Shown: positions 9,226 to 20,467 of the stretch, one piece after another | Layout: every line of letters begins with the position of its first letter | Position numbering within the stretch: position 1 is the stretch's first letter | DNA from: Ferrovum sp. JA12 | GTDB taxonomy: Bacteria; Pseudomonadota; Gammaproteobacteria; Burkholderiales; Ferrovaceae | Assembly: GCF_001431705.1 (NCBI RefSeq) | Contig: NZ_LJWX01000002.1 | Span: 835,352 to 899,351, forward strand | Direction of reading: 5' to 3' | Length of the DNA stretch: 64,000 nt | Position numbers and translations under genes: made by a program | Notes under the pieces: model-generated | What the model was told of the DNA's origin: nothing | The model's input: only the letters and a program-made list of their open reading frames with translations | Database searches by the model: none

Positions 9226-12219
9226 TCAACTATCTCCATGTTTATTTACATGCTGCAACATAACGTCATGCGAATTTATGGCAGAACTTGATTCATAATG
9301 TATGGTGTGATTGACCGTGTCATAGTAAAAGTTCGCATTATTGTTATGAGATCCGGCAGTGCTGTTATCGACAGAAATATTGGCCACTTCCACCCATCCA
9401 TTTTGACCACCAGATCCGGATGTATCAACAGAAACATTAAAATAATTACTGCCATGATCGGTAGCAGACGTAATATCTATCCAATTGGTGAGATTAGTAC
9501 TATTAATTTGGTTGTTTCCAAAAATTTCTGACAATGAAAGCTGGTCTTGATGATTATTGGAAGAAAAGTTAGTAATAGAGACCAAGTCGTGAACAGATAA
9601 ATCAAATATATTAACTCCTTGATGGTCATGAGCTAAATTAACATCAGACTTTCCTTGTCCATCAGTACTTGTATAGTTTGTAAAGTCAAATATTGAATTA
9701 GAATCTGCAGCGTTGATTGTTACATTTCCAGAATCAACATTAAACGTTTGTGATAAGTTATTAAATGAATGAGTTGTTTCATTTAAAATAGTATTCCCGG
9801 AAGTAAAATTAAACACTTCAGAATCATTATTTAAATTATCAGTAATATTTAAATTAACAGTTTGTTGGTTATTATTGCTATCAGATAAATTATAATGTTG
9901 AACACCGTCACCTACGTTAAGATTAACAGTTGTATCCCCAGAGTTATCAAGGTTGAATGTATTATTGCCAGTACCAACAGAAATATTTTCATTAAGCGAT
10001 CCAGATGTATTTAGATTGAATATATCTGAGCCATTACCTGTATTTATATTGACATTACCAGATGAAGAATCATTCACATTATATGTGTCTGATCCATTAC
10101 CTGCCTGAATATTGATATCTCCAGCCTGATTATCTGTAGTGACGTTAAACAAGTCATTTCCATCACCGGTAATAATATTTACATTACCAGACCCAGAATC
10201 TTTCAGATTAAATGTGTCTGATCCATTACCAGCCTGAATATTGATATCACCAGCTTGGTTATCTGTAGTGACGTTAAACGAGTCATTTCCATCACCAGTA
10301 GTGATATTTGCATTACCAGATGAAGAGTCATTCACATTGTATGTGTCTGATCCATTACCTGCTTGAATATTGATATCACCAGCCTGGTTATCCGTAGTGA
10401 CATTAAACGAGTCATTTCCATCACCAGTAGTGATATTTGCATTACCAGCTGAAGAATCATTCACATTGTATGTGTCTGATCCATTACCTGCTTGAATATT
10501 GATATCACCAGCCTGGTTATCCGTAGTGACATTAAACGAGTCATTTCCATCACCAGTAGTGATATTTGCATTACCAGCTGAAGAATCATTCACATTATAT
10601 GTGTCTGATCCATCACCTGCTTGAATATTGATATCACCACCCTGATTATTCATAGAAACGTTAAACGAATCGTTTCCAGAGCCAGTATTAATATTCAAAT
10701 AACCATTATTGGAAATATTCACATTAAAAGAATCTGAACCATTACCCAAATCAATTGTATTGCTATTATAGTTATTTTCTGTAACCGATAAGTTATAACT
10801 ACCATTACTTCCATCGCCGTAATCTGAATTAGTGATTTTCTTAGAAATATAATCTTGATTGTCATTGTCCGGCGACACATTCATCGTCAACGTCTGCGTC
10901 GACGTATTGCCATGACTGTCCTGAACGGTATAGGTAAACGTATCGTTCACCGTGGTGTTGTGCTGCACTCCCTCCATCGCACTTTCGTTCACACTGTAGC
11001 TGTAGCTGCCATTCGCATTCAGCGTCAACGTGCCATAACTGCCCGTCAGCGTCTCGGCCGTGCCAGAGCCCGTCACCACACTCAACGTCTCGCCGCTCTC
11101 CGTCGTGGCCAAATTGATCGTCCCGCTGACCGCACCGCCTCCATCCTGCGCATGCGTCGTCGTCGCCACCGCCGTAAAGCCCGTCGTGTCATTGTCCGGC
11201 GACACATTCATCGTCAACGTCTGCGTCGACGTATTGCCATGACTGTCCTGAACGGTATAGGTAAACGTATCGTTCACCGTGGTGTTGTGCTGCACTCCCT
11301 CCATCGCACTTTCGTTCACACTGTAGCTGTAGCTGCCATTCGCATTCAGCGTCAACGTGCCATAACTGCCCGTCAGCGTCTCGGCCGTGCCAGAGCCCGT
11401 CACCACACTCAACGTCTCGCCGCTCGTCGTGGCCAAATTGATCGTCCCGCTGGCCGCACCGCCTCCATCCTGCGCATGCGTATGATCCGCTTTGCCTATA
11501 AATCCAGAAGTAAAATTGACCGCAATATTTGAAGTAGTTAATCCTGTAGTGCTTGTGGAACCGAAAGCGTTGGTATTGAAAGTAGATGAAGTAGGTGAAG
11601 TAATTATTGATGAAACGGTATTAATGCTAGATGGTACATTAGATGAATTCGTGGATGAAACATTACCAGATGAACTAGGGGAACCTTGCGATTCAACAGT
11701 TGTTTGAGTAGCAATATTTACGGTAATACTTTTTGACGAACCTGTGCCCACATGAGGCGGCGTAACACCAGAGGCCAATCTCTCTGTAGAATGGACATGA
11801 TCAGTAGTATGTATGCCTGGTGAATTGTTCAGTAAATTAGCTTGAAAATTCGCATTTGAAAAAGCCGGGTTGTTATTTCCTGAACCATCATTGACATTAA
11901 AGTTTAATTGTAGCTTTGTATTTTGAGTATCAGTATTTTGAGCTGAGTTATTTTGTGCCAACTCTGTATTTTTAAATGCAGCCTGTACCGTGGATTTTAA
12001 TACCGTATTTTCACTTGGTTGATTGACAACACTGGGATTATCCGGCGTAACCCTTACCGTCTCAGCTGACTCATGTAATGTGCCTTGGGTAGTACTCGTT
12101 GCACTAACTGGATTGGTCGGTAGCGTTTGTTGTAAGGAGGTTAATTGATCCAGATGCAAAGCATCTGAATTAATTTGCGATGCGCCTTCGTTGGAATCTA
12201 TACTGGTGACGTCAGCCAT
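9226..12219 (-). CDS. Sequon-rich RTX/VCBS adhesin, type I secretion substrate
   Basis: Predicted 997-residue surface or extracellular adhesin. Layout: Ser/Thr/Asn-rich disordered head (1-243), two nearly identical VCBS repeats (about 244-454), RTX-like repeats with a 43-residue period (about 507-724), further degenerate repeats, and a C-terminal type I secretion target domain (about 840-985, including DQLSLSEIFG, then FNVSVDTSGSGGQNGW). Repeat motifs such as GNGSDTY and GDGNDSF fit the calcium-binding G-x-G-x-D-x-aromatic pattern. I count about 60 N-X-S/T sequons and see no cysteine; lysine is scarce. A ribosome site AGGAA lies 6 bases before the start. The gene converges on the peptidase gene with 5 bases between them. 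No LapA-type retention module or di-alanine cleavage site is visible. Export by the adjacent type I system and glycosylation by the adjacent HMW1C-like enzyme are inferred. Confidence 0.88.
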   Translation of the reverse strand: MADVTSIDSNEGASQINSDALHLDQLTSLQQTLPTNPVSATSTTQGTLHESAETVRVTPDNPSVVNQPSENTVLKSTVQAAFKNTELAQNNSAQNTDTQNTKLQLNFNVNDGSGNNNPAFSNANFQANLLNNSPGIHTTDHVHSTERLASGVTPPHVGTGSSKSITVNIATQTTVESQGSPSSSGNVSSTNSSNVPSSINTVSSIITSPTSSTFNTNAFGSTSTTGLTTSNIAVNFTSGFIGKADHTHAQDGGGAASGTINLATTSGETLSVVTGSGTAETLTGSYGTLTLNANGSYSYSVNESAMEGVQHNTTVNDTFTYTVQDSHGNTSTQTLTMNVSPDNDTTGFTAVATTTHAQDGGGAVSGTINLATTESGETLSVVTGSGTAETLTGSYGTLTLNANGSYSYSVNESAMEGVQHNTTVNDTFTYTVQDSHGNTSTQTLTMNVSPDNDNQDYISKKITNSDYGDGSNGSYNLSVTENNYNSNTIDLGNGSDSFNVNISNNGYLNINTGSGNDSFNVSMNNQGGDINIQAGDGSDTYNVNDSSAGNANITTGDGNDSFNVTTDNQAGDINIQAGNGSDTYNVNDSSAGNANITTGDGNDSFNVTTDNQAGDINIQAGNGSDTYNVNDSSSGNANITTGDGNDSFNVTTDNQAGDINIQAGNGSDTFNLKDSGSGNVNIITGDGNDLFNVTTDNQAGDINIQAGNGSDTYNVNDSSSGNVNINTGNGSDIFNLNTSGSLNENISVGTGNNTFNLDNSGDTTVNLNVGDGVQHYNLSDSNNNQQTVNLNITDNLNNDSEVFNFTSGNTILNETTHSFNNLSQTFNVDSGNVTINAADSNSIFDFTNYTSTDGQGKSDVNLAHDHQGVNIFDLSVHDLVSITNFSSNNHQDQLSLSEIFGNNQINSTNLTNWIDITSATDHGSNYFNVSVDTSGSGGQNGWVEVANISVDNSTAGSHNNNANFYYDTVNHTIHYESSSAINSHDVMLQHVNKHGDS
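10050..10700 (-). repeat. 129-bp in-frame tandem repeat in the adhesin gene
   Basis: About five copies of a 129-base unit, each encoding 43 residues. A conserved gatatc anchor occurs at 10114, 10243, 10372, 10501 and 10630, exactly 129 bases apart. The central copies are almost identical; the outer ones diverge. Each full unit holds two RTX-like half-repeats and up to five N-X-S/T sequons. Arrays like this can gain or lose units by slippage, changing adhesin length. Confidence 0.9.
10863..11490 (-). repeat. Duplicated GC-rich VCBS-repeat DNA in the adhesin gene
   Basis: Two tandem copies of about 327 bases, nearly identical in DNA, encoding VCBS domains that each end in MNVSPDND. One copy carries an extra codon (ATTESGE versus ATTSGE). 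Base composition differs sharply from the flanks: the 60 bases at 11041-11100 are 70% G+C by hand count, while those at 10741-10800 are 25%. The borders lie near 10860 and 11490. Confidence 0.9.
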
Positions 12220-12340
12220 ACAATTTCCTAAAATTTAAGATTATTTAAGTTTAATTGTAAGACTAAGAAAGATAGAACAAAATTTAAATAAAAAAACTAT
12301 AACTTTTGTACTGGTTTTCACATTTTACATAGTAAGTTTA

Positions 12341-13675
12341 TTACCACTCGTAATTTAAACCTGCAGAATATTCCTGTTGACTGAAATCGGAATACGTATA
12401 AGTAGAATTATTAACAAATTTAGAAATAGAACCTATAAGGCTTAAAGACTTATCTAATTTTAAACGTAAATGAAAATCTACTGTTAAAAATCTGTCTTGT
12501 AAGGGATTATTAGTGGACAAAGTAGATGGTTGACTTGCCCAATAGTTACTCTTAAAGTATCCGAGTATCATTTTAGTGGATAAATTACTGGTCCATAATG
12601 AATTTATGCCAAATCTGCCACCAATAATATCCCTAGACAAGTCATTTTGTGTACGAATATTATTTTGCTGTGCGCCAACTAATTCCATATCAAGTTTTAC
12701 CCCATAATGTCCCCCAACCCACTGTTGAGCGCCAACAGTAAATGTTGTCATGTTTGAGTCATAAATTGGAGAAAATAAATTGTTATATCTAAGTAGAGAA
12801 TAAGTAAGATTAGAACTCAACGTCGTATTACGGTTTAGATTTTTATCCCATTGCGCCTTAATACTGTATACAGATCTTAAATCACCACCGTTGAGCCCAT
12901 CCTCCTCAAGATGAGTAATAACAGTATAGTTATTATCGTTCTTAGAATATTCAAGACCAAAACCGGTAGATGTAGTACGCTGATCAAAGGATGAAAGTAA
13001 AGAATATTTACGATAATCTCCACCAACATCCACAAGATAGCGCAATGATGATACAAGCTGACCTGAAACAGAATACCCTAAATCAGTTTGTGAAAAACTA
13101 GATTGCTGACCATAATTAGTTTTTAAATAAAAAGGATCTAAAATCTGGTAATACCAAGATGTTTGGGTTAGAAGAGAACTTGAGACCACGTTACTATTTA
13201 AACCGATAGTAAAATTGGCATAACCACTTTTTACAGTTTTCTCCAGGGGGTCGTTTTGTCTTATTGCATCCAAATAACTATAAACTGATTTTTTTATATC
13301 TGCTGGTAAATTATTTTTATTAAGTACAATATTAAAGTTAGATTTTGCACTTTCATAATCACCAAATAAAAAGTAAGCTCTAGCTAATTCAAGTCTTGCA
13401 GAAACGTTGTCAGGTTCAATAGAAATCAAACGTTCAAGATTAGTAATACCTATTGCTGCATGTCCACTATCAATAGCGGCAATAGAATAATAATAATCGA
13501 AACGAGAATTTCCGCTTAATTGTGGATAGCGCAAACCCAAATCAAAGGCTTCACTAAAACGTTTTTGTGCAATGAGAGATTGTAAATTTTCAATGGGATC
13601 CGCAAACACCCAATTGGAAAAAGATAAAAAAAACAGTCCTACTAAAAGAAGGGAGAATTGAGAATAACGATACAT
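12341..13675 (-). CDS. TPR plus outer-membrane beta-barrel protein, SLAM/DUF560-like
   Basis: 444 residues. A signal peptide (SLLLVGLFFLSFSNWVFA) is followed by a periplasmic TPR domain (about 30-145, including GITNLERLISIEPDN and RLELARAYFLFGDYESA). From about 160 onward come alternating amphipathic strands, ending in a terminal aromatic residue (GLNYEW), as expected of a beta-barrel. TPR plus barrel is the layout of the surface lipoprotein assembly modifier (SLAM, DUF560) family, which moves or assembles proteins at the outer membrane surface. The gene lies 121 bases upstream of the adhesin gene on the same strand, so it may help surface display or anchoring of the adhesin. Family membership is judged by eye. 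Confidence 0.7.
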   Translation of the reverse strand: MYRYSQFSLLLVGLFFLSFSNWVFADPIENLQSLIAQKRFSEAFDLGLRYPQLSGNSRFDYYYSIAAIDSGHAAIGITNLERLISIEPDNVSARLELARAYFLFGDYESAKSNFNIVLNKNNLPADIKKSVYSYLDAIRQNDPLEKTVKSGYANFTIGLNSNVVSSSLLTQTSWYYQILDPFYLKTNYGQQSSFSQTDLGYSVSGQLVSSLRYLVDVGGDYRKYSLLSSFDQRTTSTGFGLEYSKNDNNYTVITHLEEDGLNGGDLRSVYSIKAQWDKNLNRNTTLSSNLTYSLLRYNNLFSPIYDSNMTTFTVGAQQWVGGHYGVKLDMELVGAQQNNIRTQNDLSRDIIGGRFGINSLWTSNLSTKMILGYFKSNYWASQPSTLSTNNPLQDRFLTVDFHLRLKLDKSLSLIGSISKFVNNSTYTYSDFSQQEYSAGLNYEW

Positions 13676-13795
13676 GTTTAATAAAGAATTAATTTTTTAG
13701 ACGTTAGAAAATATAAACATAGTAAGTTATCTATGCCACCACCTATCAGTCTCCTAACTTCCTCTCATTAACTCCTCTATATGATCAATAAAAAA

Positions 13796-16042
13796 CTACT
13801 TAAAGTCTTCAGCTGGTCTTGGTAAAGAAAATAAAAATCCTTGAAAACATCCTACACCATAACTTTTTAATATCTCATATTGCTTTTCATCCTCTACTCC
13901 CTCGGCAACTATACGAACAGAGAGCTCTTCTGCAAGCGCTACAATCAATTTAACAATGGTTTGTGACTTGGAACTGCTAACAATATTATTAATAAACGAT
14001 TTATCAATTTTTATCTCATCAAAGTCAATTTCAGAAATAACAGATAAAGAAGAATATCCAATTCCAAAGTCGTCTAATGAAAGCATATAACCGAAAGATT
14101 TTAAAATTTTAAAAATCTTTTTAAAACACTCAAAATTCTCCATCATAATGGTTTCTGTTATTTCAAGTGTAATCAACGAAGCAGAAATTTGGTATTTTTT
14201 TAACAAATCATGTAAATGACTTACTAAATTTGGATCATTAAATTGCTTAACACTTAGATTTAATGATACAGGAACATTGTACATAGGGTTTGGATGTTTA
14301 TTCCAAAGTGACAACTGATAAAATACCTGATCGAATAACCAATATCCAATAGATAAAATTAAACCACAATCCTCGGCAATCGTGATGAAGTGATCAGGAG
14401 AAATTACTCCCTTAGTCGGATGATCCCACCTGATTAAGGCTTCACAACCTACATTTTGATTATTAGGACCATGTTGTACCTGATAATAAATCTTTAGTTG
14501 ATTAGGGATAGCAAATTTTAATTCATTTTCAATTAGTAAATTATTAATTGCAATTTGTTGTAATTCATGTTGATAAAAATTTAATCGATTTAACCCTTCT
14601 TTTTTTGAATGAATTTGTGCAGCTTCCCCGAAGCCAAGCAGTTGCATAAAATCAAAATTATCTTTGCCATTAAATAGTATTGCACCAATAGAAATACTGA
14701 TACGAAACCTATTTTCCTTTAATTCAAATGGAATATTCAATATTGAATTGATTTGTTCTGATAATTCAATAGTGTTTGCTAATGCTCGATTTTTATCTTT
14801 AGATATATCAATTTGCAGCACACTAAAGGAATCGGCGCCAATACGTGCAACATTGTCGAGATTTTTCAATAAGTCCAGTAATCTATTTCTTAGTTCGAAT
14901 AAAATGTCATCTGCAGTTGCGCTACCAAATTTATCATTTATAAGATGAAAGTTATCAATATCAAAAATAATTAATGCGGAATATTTGTCACTAATTTTGC
15001 TATTCTCATAGACAAGACGCAATCTTTCCAGTAAGAACTTTCTGTTAGGTAGATTTGTTAGTGAGTCATAAAAGAATAAATGATTAGAGATCTCAATATT
15101 TTTTTTATTATCTGTCACGTCTCTAACGAATACGCAAATTTCATCACTCGCAAAAAACTGATCTTTTTCTAAATAACTAAATGAAATCAGCAAATACCTA
15201 TCAATTTTGTCATCGTAAAAATCAACAATTAAATTTTTTTCTTTATTATTAAGTTGTTCATAATAAATCTTAAAGCGTAAAGCATAATCAATATATGACG
15301 TAGCTGAACCCAAGTGTTCTTCACAAAATTTCACTAGAGATATATTGTGTTCAACTAATTGATAGTCTATAACGTTAACTGTCCATATGGGATCAACCGC
15401 GTTATTAATAATATGTTTGAAATAATCATCTTTATGATTGGATATTTCTTTAATAACACCTTTGTTTTCAATTAGGTGACTAATTTTGGCTAAGCTTTTG
15501 AAACAACTAACATATAGCTCCACATACAAACTTAAATAAAATGCTTTATTTTCTAAAGTTTTTTGTGCTCTTTGAAAGGCATCATCAGGCTCTTTTTTTA
15601 ACTCTAAATTCTTTGCAATAACAGCTAAAAATCGGTCTTTTTCTAAAATATGAAAAGATAACCACTTCACCAAAAAAGGAATGATTTCATTGTAGATGTA
15701 TTTACTTGTAATAAATCCGGTTTCTAAGGTGGCTAATTTTTCCTTATATTGGCTCACTTTCCCAAACAACAGATTATGTTCATGATGATGCTCATCAATT
15801 AATTCTTTATTTATATTCTTTTGAGCCCAAACCTTTTCTTCCGTTATAAAGTGATAATTACAGTATTCATACAAGTTATCCAATAAACCTAGCAAAGATT
15901 CTGTATCATCCACATCATCAAATGTTAGTTCATAAACAAATTCATTTATTAATTCAAAGAGTTTTCGATGCTGGATATCTATAACTGGAATATCCAACAA
16001 AAACATATTATTCCAGGGCAATATCTTTATTGTTTTTTTCAT
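13796..16042 (-). CDS. Hemerythrin-GGDEF-EAL c-di-GMP phosphodiesterase
   Basis: 748 residues, probably cytoplasmic. Residues 1-145 form a bacteriohemerythrin domain with a full set of di-iron ligands: His25, His64, Glu68, His85, His89, His131, Asp136. It should bind O2 or sense redox state. A PAS-like stretch (about 205-310) follows, then a GGDEF domain whose active motif is broken (GADSF in place of GGDEF), so it should not make c-di-GMP. The C-terminal EAL domain looks active: EALIRW, NLSVKQF, LEITETI, LDDFGIGYSSL, KIDKSFI, AEGVED and CFQGF are present. It is therefore likely an oxygen-responsive phosphodiesterase. Its gene follows the adhesin/barrel pair and is divergent from the diguanylate cyclase gene. 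Confidence 0.9.
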   Translation of the reverse strand: MKKTIKILPWNNMFLLDIPVIDIQHRKLFELINEFVYELTFDDVDDTESLLGLLDNLYEYCNYHFITEEKVWAQKNINKELIDEHHHEHNLLFGKVSQYKEKLATLETGFITSKYIYNEIIPFLVKWLSFHILEKDRFLAVIAKNLELKKEPDDAFQRAQKTLENKAFYLSLYVELYVSCFKSLAKISHLIENKGVIKEISNHKDDYFKHIINNAVDPIWTVNVIDYQLVEHNISLVKFCEEHLGSATSYIDYALRFKIYYEQLNNKEKNLIVDFYDDKIDRYLLISFSYLEKDQFFASDEICVFVRDVTDNKKNIEISNHLFFYDSLTNLPNRKFLLERLRLVYENSKISDKYSALIIFDIDNFHLINDKFGSATADDILFELRNRLLDLLKNLDNVARIGADSFSVLQIDISKDKNRALANTIELSEQINSILNIPFELKENRFRISISIGAILFNGKDNFDFMQLLGFGEAAQIHSKKEGLNRLNFYQHELQQIAINNLLIENELKFAIPNQLKIYYQVQHGPNNQNVGCEALIRWDHPTKGVISPDHFITIAEDCGLILSIGYWLFDQVFYQLSLWNKHPNPMYNVPVSLNLSVKQFNDPNLVSHLHDLLKKYQISASLITLEITETIMMENFECFKKIFKILKSFGYMLSLDDFGIGYSSLSVISEIDFDEIKIDKSFINNIVSSSKSQTIVKLIVALAEELSVRIVAEGVEDEKQYEILKSYGVGCFQGFLFSLPRPAEDFK

Positions 16043-16224
16043 ATATTTATAAAATCTTTATGACAGGACTCCGAATTAAAAAATATGACCTTTTATAGCC
16101 TTAATAACTTTCACAGAACCTAAAACAAGAAATAGTTTTTCGTTATAAAATACATACTCTAATCGCTAGGAATATTTCTTTCAGCTTAGCCAGGGGCAAT
16201 TTTATAATTTTTCGTAATTTACTT

Positions 16225-17421
16225 ATGAATACAGTTTTCTTTATTTTTTTAGTGTTTGGCGTTATGGATGTCTTTTTTTCCATTATACTTTATTTATACC
16301 TACACGATAGCCTTCAAAGCAATCCCCCTCTTTTGAATGTAGCCAACTCCAAAATTACAGGAGGATTAGCCTTATTAACGCTAACCCTACGACATTTTTT
16401 TCTTAACCATGTTTCATCAATTTACGAATATGACTTTTTTCTTATATTGTCAAACTCTTTTCTATTTATGGCCACTCTATTGGCTGTCAATGCATTCAAA
16501 TCCATTATAAATAAACCGTCTATTATTATTTATTCACACACAATTACCTTCCTAACAGCTTTTTCTTTTTGGTCGCTAGTGTTTATTCTGAACATCAAGC
16601 CTGGACTACGTGTCGTTATCTTCAGTTTATTTCTACTCATTATGACAATGATTGTCTCTTATGATTTAGTTACATATAAAAATACCAAGTCTTATTTATT
16701 AAATTTTTTTAAATTAACGTTTTTTTTTAATGGTATTTTCTCAGTGTTAAAGTTGATAAAAGGACTTAATAATCCCAACTATTCCATATTAGAGGACTCA
16801 AATAAGGTAGATTTACTCTTTCTCGTATTATTTTTGATATGGAATATTATTATTTATTTTGGTTTTGTATTATTTTCAAAAGCCATTACAGATGTAAAAT
16901 TAATCACACAAGCCAATACCGACTACTTAACAGGTTTATTAAATAGACAAGCATTTTTTAATGTTGCCGAAAAAGTTTTCTCTTTACAAACTCGAAAAAA
17001 AAGTTCTCTCTCACTCTTATATATTGATATTGATTTTTTTAAAAATATCAATGATTCTTACGGTCATACGACCGGTGACAATGCTCTGATAGTCTTTGCT
17101 AACTTACTGACACAGACTATGCGTAAATCTGATTTTATAACACGCTTAGGTGGCGAAGAGTTTGCCGTCTTAATGTTTGACACTCCACCGGAAATGGCCT
17201 TAGTTGTTGCTGAACGTTTTCGAAAAGATCTGGAATCGTTAAACTTTAATGATAAAAACAATAACTCCATAAAAATGACTGCTAGCATTGGTGTTTACGG
17301 GGAAAAACAGACTCAACATTCTGCGCTCGAATACTTTTTGGAACGAGCTGACAGTGCTCTTATGGAAGCGAAAAGAAAGGGCAGAAACAGAGTAATAAAT
17401 TATGATTTATTACTCGTTTAA
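16225..17421 (+). CDS. Membrane-bound diguanylate cyclase
   Basis: 398 residues that make c-di-GMP from two GTP. The N-terminal half (about 1-225) has several hydrophobic membrane helices and no sensor domain I recognise. The GGDEF domain (about 232-395) has an intact active motif GGEEF at 309-313, the DIDFFKNINDSYGH metal/substrate region, and an RxxD product-inhibition site (Arg300-Asp303) five residues upstream of GGEEF. It should be active and feedback-inhibited. The 182 bases between it and the divergent phosphodiesterase gene presumably hold both promoters; I could not pick convincing -35/-10 pairs there. Confidence 0.92.
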   Translation: MNTVFFIFLVFGVMDVFFSIILYLYLHDSLQSNPPLLNVANSKITGGLALLTLTLRHFFLNHVSSIYEYDFFLILSNSFLFMATLLAVNAFKSIINKPSIIIYSHTITFLTAFSFWSLVFILNIKPGLRVVIFSLFLLIMTMIVSYDLVTYKNTKSYLLNFFKLTFFFNGIFSVLKLIKGLNNPNYSILEDSNKVDLLFLVLFLIWNIIIYFGFVLFSKAITDVKLITQANTDYLTGLLNRQAFFNVAEKVFSLQTRKKSSLSLLYIDIDFFKNINDSYGHTTGDNALIVFANLLTQTMRKSDFITRLGGEEFAVLMFDTPPEMALVVAERFRKDLESLNFNDKNNNSIKMTASIGVYGEKQTQHSALEYFLERADSALMEAKRKGRNRVINYDLLLV

Positions 17422-17458
17422 CTTATTAAACTGATGGCGACTATTCACCATCCCTTAT

Positions 17459-18115
17459 TTAAAACTTACCCATTACACCCGGATAAATCACCTCTTGCAA
17501 TTTTCCTGTGTCAACATCATAAATAAAACCACGCACGTTAATTTTATCGGCTCCTTTTGTTGGTAACCACGGATGATTTAATATCATTGACATGCTTTTG
17601 CGAACATCCCACTCAAGTCTTTCAATCTGTTTGTCGGTAACAGGAGCATCCAATGGTTCTACTTGGCCTCTAAAAGCATGAAACGCCGCAGGAGAGTGGC
17701 TTGCACAGCCACAGGGAACAAACTCACGACCAGTGGCCGATTTTAAAACCTCTATAGCAGTTGAATCACCCTCCAAACCCATTCTAAGCAGCTCATCGTT
17801 AAAAGATAACATCCCACACCGAGTATGATGAATAACCATTACATCCTGAGTATCTAATAGATGATGAGAAATAATTAAACAACGGATCACATCATCTGTG
17901 ACAGTTCCACCTGCATTTCGTATGATATGTGCATCACCGGTTTGTAGACCCAGTATGTCTTCAACATCCATTCTGGCATCCATGCAGGCTATCACCGCAG
18001 TCTTTTTTGCAGGTTTAATAGGCTGAGGCCCGGGGTAGGCTGAATTATGGAGTGCTTTACCTTGAGCGTAATGTTCGTTGTTGTTAACTAGTGTATAAAA
18101 AATATCATTATCCAT
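17459..18115 (-). CDS. Beta-carbonic anhydrase
   Basis: Interconverts CO2 and bicarbonate; zinc enzyme of the cytoplasm. The ligand motifs C-M-D-A-R and H-T-R-C give the Cys, Asp/Arg dyad, His and Cys of beta-class enzymes, and the [10 protein letters not shown] stretch is typical. A longer frame begins at 18139, but AAGGAA lies 7 bases before the ATG at 18115, so I chose that start (218 residues). The gene converges with the diguanylate cyclase gene, and a weak GATGG/CCATC inverted repeat lies in the 37 bases between them. Confidence 0.92.
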   Translation of the reverse strand: MDNDIFYTLVNNNEHYAQGKALHNSAYPGPQPIKPAKKTAVIACMDARMDVEDILGLQTGDAHIIRNAGGTVTDDVIRCLIISHHLLDTQDVMVIHHTRCGMLSFNDELLRMGLEGDSTAIEVLKSATGREFVPCGCASHSPAAFHAFRGQVEPLDAPVTDKQIERLEWDVRKSMSMILNHPWLPTKGADKINVRGFIYDVDTGKLQEVIYPGVMGKF

Positions 18116-18188
18116 AGTATTTCCTTGGTTATAATTCAAAAAAGACTATGGCAATAATTATTAATTAGAGTTCATATTTACTCATTAA

Positions 18189-20463
<2,275 letters not shown>

Positions 20464-20467
<4 letters not shown>

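Noticed and set aside
10050-10700. Regular repeats that might be taken for a CRISPR array
   Set aside because: The 129-base units are continuous, in frame and without spacers; they encode RTX-like protein repeats, and no cas gene is near.
10855-11532. Long plus-strand open frame of 225 codons opposite the VCBS repeats, rich in Arg and His
   Set aside because: It is the antisense shadow of the GC-rich VCBS repeat DNA; the minus-strand frame gives a clean domain structure and the Arg/His-rich product resembles nothing.
9226-12219. LapA-type retention and LapG cleavage in the adhesin
   Set aside because: No retention module or di-alanine site is seen in the N-terminal 120 residues, and no lapD or lapG gene is in the window.
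16043-16224. Possible c-di-GMP riboswitch or promoter pair in the divergent gap
   Set aside because: I could not find the conserved GEMM core or convincing -35/-10 pairs.
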